From NCBI RefSeq assembly GCF_017792385.1, contig NZ_CP051230.1, positions 868,001-932,000 of the forward strand: 64,000 nucleotides of DNA, given 5' to 3'. The notes under the pieces were generated by a model. The model saw nothing but the letters and a program-made list of their open reading frames with translations. It made no database searches and was not told where the DNA came from. Position 1 is the first letter of the stretch, and each line of letters starts with the position of its first letter. Shown piece after piece: positions 43,457-51,814 of this stretch. The DNA comes from Hyphomonas sp. (GTDB lineage: Bacteria; Pseudomonadota; Alphaproteobacteria; Caulobacterales; Hyphomonadaceae). A program made the position numbers and the translations under genes.

Positions 43457-44834
43457 GGCTGGCGGATATGTCTTGCGTCTGACCCATGAGCGGCGCGATG
43501 TCTTTCATCATGCCGTGGATGAGTATGGCCGTTTCGCGGAAGCGGTGCCGTTGTTCGGCCACAGCCGCAATGCGCCTCTAGTCTGTTTCATTGTCGATCC
43601 GTCTGGCCGTGTCACGCATATCGGGCGGGGACGACGGGGGGTGAACGCGGGAACGCAGCAAAGCCGACTCAACATTGAGGAAATCCACTCGGTCGATGAT
43701 GTTGTCTCCACTCAACGCATTATCGGCGGCGTGCCAACTCGCAATCGGAAGGCCGTCGAACAGAGATTCCTTAGTGGCGGCTTGCTTTCGCCAAAGGCGT
43801 TCCAGGAAGCGATCGATGTTTTTGTCCGGCTCGCGCCAGGGGCTCGTAGCTTGGTCGATCGTTTCACAACATCGACCCGCCAGCGTCTTGAGCGGCTGAG
43901 CGAGCGGGCGCGAGATAGCCTTGCCTATCAGAAGGAAGCTTTGGCCGTTGCCATGAGCCTCGCCGGGATCGACCGTGCGCCACTGGCTCAGTGGTCGTTG
44001 GAGGATGAGGCCCCCGGGTCATTCTTGGACGGGTTGCCGGAGGTTCGCATGCGCGAGGATCCGATGGTTATCCAAGATATGCGACAGGTGCCGGGCTACG
44101 ATTACCTCCGAGAGATTCCCAATGCTGCCGCTGCCGTTTTCGCTGACGGTGACGACCGCCTTACCGTGATAATGGCCAATCGGCAGCCGCTCGAGGAGCA
44201 GACCGGGACTGATCTGATCTACTACAATGAACGGTTCAGGGCGTTCGTCATGGTTCAATACAAGGCCATGGAGGCGGATGACGATTTAGGTGCGATCTTT
44301 CGGTTCCCTGAGGCAAAACTCACCGATGAACTCCATCGAATGGACAGGTTTCTCAAGGAGTTGTCCAAGGTAAAAGCCGCCTCGGCACTGGATGATTTTC
44401 GCTTTAGCGACAACCCGTTCTTTTTGAAGTTTTGCCCACGAATTCAGTTCGAACCCGATAGCACAGGCCTGACGAAAGGAATGTATATCCCCCATGCCTA
44501 TTGGAAGCTTCTTGAAAAAGACGACCGATTTAAGGGCCCGCGGGGCGGTCGCCGTCTGGCGTACTCGAATGTGGGTCGATACTTCGACAACACCTCATTC
44601 ACAATGATGGTCAAGGGCGCATGGGTGGGGACAAACATTCCGCAATCCGAACTTTTGGAAAGGTGGATGCGTGATGTCGTGGCCGCTGGCCGCTCCATCA
44701 CCTTTGCGGTCAAGCCCGACGATCCGGACCCCGATGGGGACGGTGCGTTAGTCGTGAATCCAAACTTGGATCTGGATGGCTTGGCTGTCGAACACGATGA
44801 AGAGCCCGAGCGAGTCCAAATTTCACGCGGGTGA
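43449..44834 (+). CDS. Putative nuclease with QxK variant of the PD-(D/E)XK motif
   Basis: The 461-aa protein is not a recognised family. The N-terminal part contains APLVCFIVDPSGRVTHIGRG. Around residues 250-272, GTDLIYYNERFRAFVMVQYK gives Asp255, Gln270 and Lys272, the D-(x)-Q-x-K variant of the PD-(D/E)XK nuclease core, at the right spacing. The C-terminus is acidic (DDPDPDGDG). It overlaps the AbiEi-like gene and is followed by the OLD-type gene after 39 bases. It may be the effector nuclease or a toxin; activity is inferred. Confidence 0.55.
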   Translation: MAKAGGYVLRLTHERRDVFHHAVDEYGRFAEAVPLFGHSRNAPLVCFIVDPSGRVTHIGRGRRGVNAGTQQSRLNIEEIHSVDDVVSTQRIIGGVPTRNRKAVEQRFLSGGLLSPKAFQEAIDVFVRLAPGARSLVDRFTTSTRQRLERLSERARDSLAYQKEALAVAMSLAGIDRAPLAQWSLEDEAPGSFLDGLPEVRMREDPMVIQDMRQVPGYDYLREIPNAAAAVFADGDDRLTVIMANRQPLEEQTGTDLIYYNERFRAFVMVQYKAMEADDDLGAIFRFPEAKLTDELHRMDRFLKELSKVKAASALDDFRFSDNPFFLKFCPRIQFEPDSTGLTKGMYIPHAYWKLLEKDDRFKGPRGGRRLAYSNVGRYFDNTSFTMMVKGAWVGTNIPQSELLERWMRDVVAAGRSITFAVKPDDPDPDGDGALVVNPNLDLDGLAVEHDEEPERVQISRG

Positions 44835-44873
44835 CGAAGCTAGGGATTGGCGGTAAGCGCCTGGGAGGAGAAC

Positions 44874-46598
44874 ATGGCGGTTATTCGCAAGGTTGAGATT
44901 TCGCATTTTCGATCGATCAAGTCGTTCGAATGGTATCCGTCACCTGGTCTCAATTGTCTCATCGGGTCTGGTGATGCTGGCAAGAGCACGGTTCTCGACG
45001 CTATCGACCTGTGCCTTGGTGCTCGCCGGTCCGTTCAAATCACTGATGCAGATTTTTACCAACTCGATGTCGAGACGCCCATCTCGATCACGCTGACCTT
45101 GGGGGCGTTGTCGGATACGCTGAAAAATTTTGAGGCATATGGGGATTATCTGCGCGGCTATCAGTATCTCCTCGGAACGATCGAAGATGAACCCGGGCAT
45201 GGACTCGAAACAGTTCTGTCGTTGAATCTTGAGATCGCAGGCGACTTGGAGCCACGGTGGAGGTTAAGATCGGATCGCGCAGACGCTAAGGGCGCGGAGC
45301 GAAATCTGAATTGGAAGGATCGGGTCGAGCTTGCGCCAACTCGTCTCGGTGCGACGTCTGATCACAATCTCGCATGGCGGCGCGGCTCCGTTCTCAATCG
45401 GTTGAGCGAGGAGAAGCCGGATGCGTCCCTCGCTTTGTCGCAGGCAGCGCGCGATGCAAGAAAGAGCTTCGGCAATGACGCGGATGCTCAGCTTGGCGAT
45501 GCGCTCACATCGGTGAAGAAGGCGGCGGATGAACTCGGCATCCCGATTGGCGAGAAGGCGCAAGCGCTCCTCGACATGCATTCTGTTTCGGTCACCGGCG
45601 GTTCGATCGCCCTGCACGACGAGCGAGGGGTTCCTCTTCGCGGTTTGGGGCTCGGTTCCACGCGCTTACTTATCGCTGGGCTCCAGCGGGAAGTCGCGGC
45701 GATGTCCTCCATTCTCTTGGTCGACGAGGTGGAGAATGGTCTTGAACCACACCGGATCATTCGGCTTCTCGGCTCGCTAGGAGCAAAGGACGAAACGCCG
45801 CCCCAACAAGTCTTCGCCACCACACATTCACCGATCGTGTTGCGGGAGCTTTCTGTGGCGCAGCTGCGGATCATGCGGCGGTCGGACGACAAACATCAAG
45901 CGCGGCCTGTCCCTACTTCGGCGCAGGGGACACTACGCCGATCACCGGAAGCTTTTCTGGCTCCATCTGTTCTGATTTGTGAGGGCGCGTCCGAAGTCGG
46001 GTTTGTGCGCGGGTTCGAGCTTTTTTGTGTGGGACAGGGCCAACCTTCGATTTTCGCTCGCGGTGTTGCACTCGTCGACGGGGGTGGTGGCCATCCGGAT
46101 CGATTGTATGAACGCGGCACCGAATTCGCGAAGCTCGGATATCGGACAGCCGTTTTTCGAGATGCCGACATCACACCCACTGCACAGGTGGAAGCGACCT
46201 TTCATCAACTGGGCGGCGGCACGTTTACTTGGGACGCAGGCCAGTCGCTGGAAGCCGCGATCTTCAATAATGTGGGGGATGCGACACTCCTGGCGATGCT
46301 GGACTACGCGATTATCGAGCACGGGCAGGAAATGGTGGCTGCTCATATTCAGTCGGCGTCCGGTAATCAGGAGACGGTCGAAAATCTACGAGCGCTGCTC
46401 CACTCGCCCCAGCACACCATTACGCCTGCTCAGCGCGCTGTTCTCGTCACAGCGAGCACCAACAAGAGCAACCCGTGGTTCAAGTCGGTGGGTCGGATGG
46501 AACATGTGGCCAGTAGAATCTTGGCTTTGAACTTCGCCGATGTACGTGAAGACTTCCGGAACCGGGTCAATGCGCTTATTGGCTGGGCACAGGCGTAG
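44874..46598 (+). CDS. OLD-family ATPase/Toprim nuclease (GajA-like)
   Basis: The 574-aa protein has an ABC-type ATPase domain (ISHFRSIKSFEWYP; Walker A LIGSGDAGKSTVLDAI near residue 30; Walker B ILLVDEVENGLEP near 280; the H-loop FATTHSPIVL) and a Toprim domain (LICEGASEVGFVRG near 367; FRDADITPT near 428). OLD nucleases cut DNA, with the ATPase as a sensor. In Gabija the OLD protein GajA works with the UvrD-like GajB; the same pair is found here, with a one-base gap. Start at 44874 follows GGGAGGAGAAC, a strong ribosome site. Confidence 0.85.
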   Translation: MAVIRKVEISHFRSIKSFEWYPSPGLNCLIGSGDAGKSTVLDAIDLCLGARRSVQITDADFYQLDVETPISITLTLGALSDTLKNFEAYGDYLRGYQYLLGTIEDEPGHGLETVLSLNLEIAGDLEPRWRLRSDRADAKGAERNLNWKDRVELAPTRLGATSDHNLAWRRGSVLNRLSEEKPDASLALSQAARDARKSFGNDADAQLGDALTSVKKAADELGIPIGEKAQALLDMHSVSVTGGSIALHDERGVPLRGLGLGSTRLLIAGLQREVAAMSSILLVDEVENGLEPHRIIRLLGSLGAKDETPPQQVFATTHSPIVLRELSVAQLRIMRRSDDKHQARPVPTSAQGTLRRSPEAFLAPSVLICEGASEVGFVRGFELFCVGQGQPSIFARGVALVDGGGGHPDRLYERGTEFAKLGYRTAVFRDADITPTAQVEATFHQLGGGTFTWDAGQSLEAAIFNNVGDATLLAMLDYAIIEHGQEMVAAHIQSASGNQETVENLRALLHSPQHTITPAQRAVLVTASTNKSNPWFKSVGRMEHVASRILALNFADVREDFRNRVNALIGWAQA

Positions 46599-46599
46599 C

Positions 46600-48015
46600 A
46601 TGGCTGATATCGATCTGCTCAAGATTGACTGTGGTAGCGTTTCAGCGCCGGCTGGGTGCGGGAAGACACACCTCATCGCGTCGGCCCTGCAGCGGCATGA
46701 CGATGCGAAGCCGGTCCTTATCCTGACACATACCAATGCAGGAGTCGCGGCGCTACGCGCTCGGCTCACGCATCTGGGTGTGTCGCAACGTGCCTATAGG
46801 ATCACGACAATCGATGGCTGGGCGATGCGCCTCATCGGTACTTTTCCGCTCCGGAGCGGCCATGCCGGAGGCATTCTCGATCTGACCGATCCGAGAAACG
46901 ACTACCCCGCAATCCGACAGGGAACGGTCAATATCCTAGACGGCGGTCACCTTGGGGATGTGCTGAAAGCGACTTATGCGCGCTTGCTCGTGGATGAGTA
47001 CCAGGACTGTATTGTTGAGCAGCATGCGATGGTCTCGAAGATCGCAGAAGTCCTGCCGACCTGCGTGCTCGGTGATCCGATGCAGGCGATCTTTGGATGG
47101 GGCACTAATGTACTGGTCGATTGGGAGGCTGACGTTCAATTGCGGTTCCCGCCAGCGGGCGAACTGGATACGCCTTGGCGTTGGCGGAACGTTGGTACTG
47201 AGCGCTTTGGTCGATGGCTTTTGGCCGTGAGGGCGGCGCTACAAGCCGGTCAACCGATCGATCTTCGTGAGGCTCCGCCAGAGGTGGAGGTGATTGCAGT
47301 CACCGGTGACGAAGACGTCCAGAATCAGACAAGGGCAGCCAATACGCGCGCGCCGAATGAAGGTGGAAACGTGTTGATTGTCTGCGATGCCAGACGGCCT
47401 CCGCGGCATCGTGAGATCGCTGCACGGGCACGAGGCGCTGTTGTCGTCGAGAACGCCGATCTGACGGATTTCATTCGTTTCGCGGCATCTTTCGATATGC
47501 ATGCAGCGACCGCCGCCGATGACTTGATCGATTTCGCCGGATCGACAATGACTGGTGTCGGTGCTGCACAGATGAAGCAGAGGTTGCGTGTGCTTTTCGC
47601 TGGCCGGGAACGATCTCCGCCAAATGATGCAGAGGCGGCTGCACTGGCATTTGCACGCGCGCCAAGCCCGACAGCAGCCGTGACTTTGTTGGTCGAGATT
47701 AATCGCCAGGCCGGTGTCTTCCCGTTAAGGCCAGCACTAGTGCGTTCCGCAATCCAGGCCTTCAACGGCTGCGTCGATGCAAAGGATTTTCATGAAATGG
47801 CGGTCCGAGCTCGTGAGCAATCGCGCGTCAAAGGGCGCACACTGCCACGTCGAGCGGTGGGAAGTACCTTGCTTCTCAAGGGATTGGAAGCTGACGTCGC
47901 GGTCATTATCGATACAGATCTTTTGAGTGCTCGTGACCTTTATGTTGCCATGACACGCGGATCCCGAAAGCTTGTGATTTGCACGGCCAATCCGGTTCTC
48001 ACGCCAGCTGTCTAG
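46600..48015 (+). CDS. UvrD/Rep-type helicase (GajB-like)
   Basis: The 471-aa protein has superfamily 1 helicase motifs: Walker A SAPAGCGKTHLIA (about 13-25), ILTHTNAGVAAL (Ia), LLVDEYQDC (motif II, about 128), GDPMQAIFGW (motif III), GSTLLLKGLEADVAVIID and DLYVAMTRGSRKLVI (V and VI). It is short compared with UvrD, as GajB is. It immediately follows the OLD gene, so the pair is Gabija-like; it closes a four-gene operon begun by the AbiEi-like gene. Confidence 0.85.
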   Translation: MADIDLLKIDCGSVSAPAGCGKTHLIASALQRHDDAKPVLILTHTNAGVAALRARLTHLGVSQRAYRITTIDGWAMRLIGTFPLRSGHAGGILDLTDPRNDYPAIRQGTVNILDGGHLGDVLKATYARLLVDEYQDCIVEQHAMVSKIAEVLPTCVLGDPMQAIFGWGTNVLVDWEADVQLRFPPAGELDTPWRWRNVGTERFGRWLLAVRAALQAGQPIDLREAPPEVEVIAVTGDEDVQNQTRAANTRAPNEGGNVLIVCDARRPPRHREIAARARGAVVVENADLTDFIRFAASFDMHAATAADDLIDFAGSTMTGVGAAQMKQRLRVLFAGRERSPPNDAEAAALAFARAPSPTAAVTLLVEINRQAGVFPLRPALVRSAIQAFNGCVDAKDFHEMAVRAREQSRVKGRTLPRRAVGSTLLLKGLEADVAVIIDTDLLSARDLYVAMTRGSRKLVICTANPVLTPAV

Positions 48016-48243
48016 CGGAGGTACGAGGCCTGTTTGTCGATGTTCATGTTCCGAAGAGCGGGGTGATGTCTAGCAGGCCGCGTTATACCGAGCGCATTGG
48101 GATGCTGAGCGAGCGGTCACGTCGCAGTCTTCCGCCTCGCTCCGGAAGCGGCCTCCGAATAGATATCCTTGGGCTTGAAGTATGAGGTGCCGCCTACCGC
48201 AGATGAATACCGTGCGCAGACGCAAAAAAAGAGGCCGGACGCT

Positions 48244-48846
48244 TTAGTATTTTTCGAAGCTTGGATTGTAGAATCGATCAGCAAACTCACCCAAGATGGA
48301 TCGAGCTTCTCGCAGAGCGCGCAGTGCGCTCGCATTCGCGATTTCTGGAAGCGGCTTTCGGTCCTGCGCAATCGTTCCAATGACGCGCAGCAAAGTGGCG
48401 AATGACTCGCGGATCAGATCCAAGGTGTTTGGCTCACACCACAGATCGCCAAACTCGCGGCGGCGAACCTCGCCATGCCAGCGTGGATTTCGCGAGAACA
48501 CGAGTGTTGTCTCCATTTTGAAAGAGACGCCATGTGCGATGTTGTGGCGGATAATGAAGCCGGATCGGGCAGCCTTGCACCAAGTCTCCAACATGCTCTG
48601 CACGTCATCACCTGCTGCGTTGCCGACATGTTGTTCAAGCATTGCGATCAACTCGCTGATCGGTTTTCCGTCTGTTTTCGGTCGGATGCCTTTGGGATCA
48701 ACACCATCAAGAAGCCAGATGGCGCGTTCAAGGTGCTATTCGATGTTCGCGGCAAAGACGATAATCGATGCCAGCTTCGTGGCGACGACTTGATCCAGGC
48801 CCAACGCAGCTTCGAGTTGTTCGGCTCGGCCAAATGCCTGCTTCAT
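48244..48846 (-). pseudogene. HEPN-like protein gene interrupted by an in-frame amber codon
   Basis: From the ATG at 48846, which overlaps the stop of the gene before it (ATGA), the frame reads 36 codons (MKQAFGRAEQLEAALGLDQV onward), meets TAG at 48736-48738, and continues in the same frame with HLERAIWLLDGVDPKGIRPK to 48244, 201 codons in all. Near residue 90, IIRHNIAHGVS gives R-x4-H, a HEPN ribonuclease-type signature. The uninterrupted frame and coupling show one gene with a nonsense mutation; a CAG-to-TAG change would be enough. A shorter product from an internal ATG (48651) would keep the motif. Confidence 0.65.
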
Positions 48847-49892
48847 GAGGCGCTCCCCTGCTGCTTGACTGGAGTGTCTTGGTCCGCACGAGGTGACGGC
48901 CCTTTCGTGTTGACCTCTTCTTTCGGTAGGAAGCTTGGCCAGGTGTGCGGTTGCTGATGGAGTATGAGGTGTACTACCTTTTGCTCCAGGGCGCGTTCGA
49001 GTGCGCGTCCGAAATTGGTCATGTTGCTCACGACTGCGTCGCGTCTGATCGCGTGACGCCAATTGATTGTCGCACCTTGTGGGAGGTGCCAATGCAGGAG
49101 ATGTGTCAGGGCCATGTGGCCGAACATCATGCCGTCATCATCGCCGGCAACGAAGCGAAGTTCGATATGCGTGTCGCTGTGTGATTGCTCCTCTGATAAA
49201 TCCCAAGTCGTGAAGAGCGTCGTCACATCTGGGTCTAGGTGCTCAGCTGGCCTGCCCCCGGAGATCATGAAACCAACCTCGTCGATCCTCATTTGCCATT
49301 GTTCGGTCACCGTACCGTCGGTTTCTTGCCGGCTGACGAGTTCTTCCTTCTTGCAGCGAAAGCGCAGCCCCGCACCGGATGCGATCTTGTAAGAAACGTC
49401 TCCTGCCAAGATACCAAGCAGATTCTCCTTCATGGCGTCGCCGAACGTGATGTTGAAGTTCTTCTCTGCTTTGGTGAGGTGTTTGACTTCGAACAGCACC
49501 CAGATGCCATGAAGCTTCCAGGCGATAAGTAAGGGCATGTTGACGAGCCGGGCGTAGGCGTGGAGACGGTCGAGATAGCGCGGCGTGAAGGAGAGCTTCG
49601 GTTTCGTCTTTGATTTCACTTCTATGAGGACGGGGCCGCCATGCTCGAACTCCGCCAATAGGTCTGGAACTTGATAGAAATTGCGAGAGGCCACGGGCGC
49701 TTGATGCTGGTCAAGTTTGTGAACGAGGCGGGCTCGTCCGAGCCAGTTGCAGATGGCTGTGAACTCGTCCTCTGCTGGTAGGCCTTGGTCGAGCTGCCTG
49801 ACCTTGTTCGCGATTGTCTTCGGATCCTCATCCCAACCGAGCTCGGAAAGGACCTCCTGAATCAACCGATCGCTATCGTCTGTCCCTGACAT
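48843..49892 (-). CDS. PD-(D/E)XK nuclease-like protein paired with the HEPN-like gene
   Basis: The 349-aa protein has FYQVPDLLAEFEHGGPVLIE followed by VKSK near residue 75-95: the D...E-x-K core of restriction-type nucleases. Upstream, EDEFTAICNWLGRARLVHKL may be part of the same fold; the C-terminal 200 residues are unassigned. It is divergent from AbiEi and coupled by ATGA to the interrupted HEPN-like gene. A defence function is inferred from location and fold. Confidence 0.6.
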   Translation of the reverse strand: MSGTDDSDRLIQEVLSELGWDEDPKTIANKVRQLDQGLPAEDEFTAICNWLGRARLVHKLDQHQAPVASRNFYQVPDLLAEFEHGGPVLIEVKSKTKPKLSFTPRYLDRLHAYARLVNMPLLIAWKLHGIWVLFEVKHLTKAEKNFNITFGDAMKENLLGILAGDVSYKIASGAGLRFRCKKEELVSRQETDGTVTEQWQMRIDEVGFMISGGRPAEHLDPDVTTLFTTWDLSEEQSHSDTHIELRFVAGDDDGMMFGHMALTHLLHWHLPQGATINWRHAIRRDAVVSNMTNFGRALERALEQKVVHLILHQQPHTWPSFLPKEEVNTKGPSPRADQDTPVKQQGSAS

Positions 49893-50008
49893 CGGCGCGC
49901 CTTGGATTGTATGCTAAAGTCCGCGCTAAACACGGAGTTATCTATATCAAGCTTGCTTGCATTCCAATATCATATTAAAAACTCGGCTGGTAGAGCGGAT
50001 TTTGAGAT

Positions 50009-50833
50009 ATGATACCTGAGCGCACCACCTCCTTGGCGGCCTATGTTGAAGAACTGGCGTCGAGTGGACGCATCAGCTTCACCCGCGAGGATGCGATGGA
50101 AGCCTTGGGTGTAAGCCATGGGGCGTTCCTCGACGCGGCCGCACGCCTCAAGAAGCGTGGTCATGTCGTCGTGCCGCGTCGAGGTTTCTACGTGATCACG
50201 CCCACGCGGTATCTGAAGTGGGGTGCGCCACCGCCAAGCTGGTACATCGACGCCATGATGAAGGATGCAGAGAGGCCTTACTACGTGGCGCTTCTGAAGG
50301 CTGCAGAAGTCCATGGGGCGTCACACCAGGCAGTGATGGAGTTCCAAGTCGTAACCGATCGACAGTGGAAACCCATTCGGGCCGGGCGTTCCAAGCTCGC
50401 CTTCTATTTCCGCAAAGACATAGAGAGCATTCAGCAGGGTATCGAGCAAAGAAAGACCGATACCGGTTCGATGCGCGTGTCATCACCGGCTTTGACCGCC
50501 TTGGACCTTGTGCGCTATCCACAAGCCAGCGGAGGCATCAGTCATGCGGCGGGTGTTCTCAACGAACTCGCCGCCCAAATTGACCCAGAACGCCTCGACG
50601 CGTTGGCCCCGAAGTTTGAGCGGTCTGTCGTCCAGCGCCTCGGATACATTCTCGAACACCTTGGACAGGAGGAGATAGCATCCAGTTTGGAGAGGCATCT
50701 TCGTAACGGCAATGTGCCGTGGGTCGAACTCGAACCTGGAGAAGCAAACGCAATCGCCTCCAGCGACGAACGAGAACGCAGCTCACGCTGGCACGTTATT
50801 GTCCGCCGGCCAATTGAAGTCGACGAACAATGA
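50009..50833 (+). CDS. abiEi: AbiEi antitoxin (type IV toxin-antitoxin system)
   Basis: The 274-aa protein has an N-terminal winged helix (ISFTREDAMEALGVSHGAFL, RGFYVITPTRYLKWG) and the AbiEi_4 type C-terminal region (YYVALLKAAEVHGASHQAVM, VSSPALTALDLVRYP). AbiEi neutralises the AbiEii nucleotidyltransferase without direct contact and represses the operon. Its stop overlaps the AbiEii ATG (ATGA). It is clearly different from the AbiEi-like protein at 42839. Confidence 0.9.
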   Translation: MIPERTTSLAAYVEELASSGRISFTREDAMEALGVSHGAFLDAAARLKKRGHVVVPRRGFYVITPTRYLKWGAPPPSWYIDAMMKDAERPYYVALLKAAEVHGASHQAVMEFQVVTDRQWKPIRAGRSKLAFYFRKDIESIQQGIEQRKTDTGSMRVSSPALTALDLVRYPQASGGISHAAGVLNELAAQIDPERLDALAPKFERSVVQRLGYILEHLGQEEIASSLERHLRNGNVPWVELEPGEANAIASSDERERSSRWHVIVRRPIEVDEQ

Positions 50834-51711
50834 TCCCCGAGACGAACATCACCGCCTGGAGTCTGACGGCGCCTTGGGCTGAGCCGAGGCAGGTTGAGCA
50901 GGATCTGATCATCTCGCGAGCGCTCGTGGAGATTTTCAATCACGATCTCCTAGGACCTGAGCTGAGGTTCCGAGGTGGTACGGCTCTCAACAAAGTGATC
51001 TTTCCGGAACCGTTACGGTATTCCGAAGACATTGATCTCGTCCGGACGACCGCAGGGCCTATCGGCCCCATTCTTGATGCTATGCGAGATGTGCTGGAAC
51101 CTTGGTTAGGGCAAGCGAATTTTGCGTCGAGCCAAGTTGCTCCGAAGTTGCGCTTTCGTGTGCCAGCCGAGGATGACCCTGAAGCGCAGATTCGTCTGAA
51201 GGTCGAGATCAACATTTCAGAGATCGAAGCCTTCGATCCACCGGCTTCAATCCCCTATGCCGTTCAGAATCCGTGGTTCACGGGAAGTACGACCATAGCG
51301 TCCTTCTCCGCGGAAGAGCTTCTGGCGACGAAGCTACGTGCGTTGCTACAACGCGATAAAGGACGCGATCTTTTCGATCTCGATCATGCGCTCGATGCGC
51401 TTCCCGATTTGGACATCGAACGGGTCGTCGCGCTTTTTGTGCGCTATCTTGATCAGCAAGGTCAGGCCATCTCCCGGGCTGAGGCAGAACAGCGGATGCT
51501 CGCGAAATTCGCGCGACCAGACCTTTTGGGAGATATCCGTGCGCTACTCACCCCCGATCGTGCTGATGCACTTGATGCTGCTGCCGGTCGCGCCGCATTT
51601 GTAAGGGTATTTGGCGAGATGGTAACGCGTTTACCAGGCCAGCGTTGGGCCAAGACCGACGACGTAGCTCAGCAGTTGGGCCTATCGGAAATTGTCGAGA
51701 GTTCAGCTTAG
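50830..51711 (+). CDS. abiEii: AbiEii nucleotidyltransferase toxin
   Basis: The 293-aa protein has the NTase signature of AbiEii/AbiGii: RFRGGTALNKVIF (about 44-56) and RYSEDIDLVR (about 63-72), giving G-G-T and D-x-D metal ligands, plus FSAEELLATKLRALLQRDKG with the conserved Lys and Arg. AbiEii toxins halt growth, in known cases by adding nucleotides to tRNA, giving abortive infection. All key residues are present. Confidence 0.92.
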   Translation: MIPETNITAWSLTAPWAEPRQVEQDLIISRALVEIFNHDLLGPELRFRGGTALNKVIFPEPLRYSEDIDLVRTTAGPIGPILDAMRDVLEPWLGQANFASSQVAPKLRFRVPAEDDPEAQIRLKVEINISEIEAFDPPASIPYAVQNPWFTGSTTIASFSAEELLATKLRALLQRDKGRDLFDLDHALDALPDLDIERVVALFVRYLDQQGQAISRAEAEQRMLAKFARPDLLGDIRALLTPDRADALDAAAGRAAFVRVFGEMVTRLPGQRWAKTDDVAQQLGLSEIVESSA

Positions 51712-51814
51712 CGCAGCAGATCTTCAAATCACAAGTAGAACAAGGCCCTGCCAAGCATTATTATAAGGTGGCGGAGCCAAATCAAACCCTAGCGAAATGA
51801 GAAGTTGAAGGCAG

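Noticed and set aside
46386..46769. Minus-strand frames under the OLD and helicase genes
   Set aside because: They are shadows of clearly assigned plus-strand genes.
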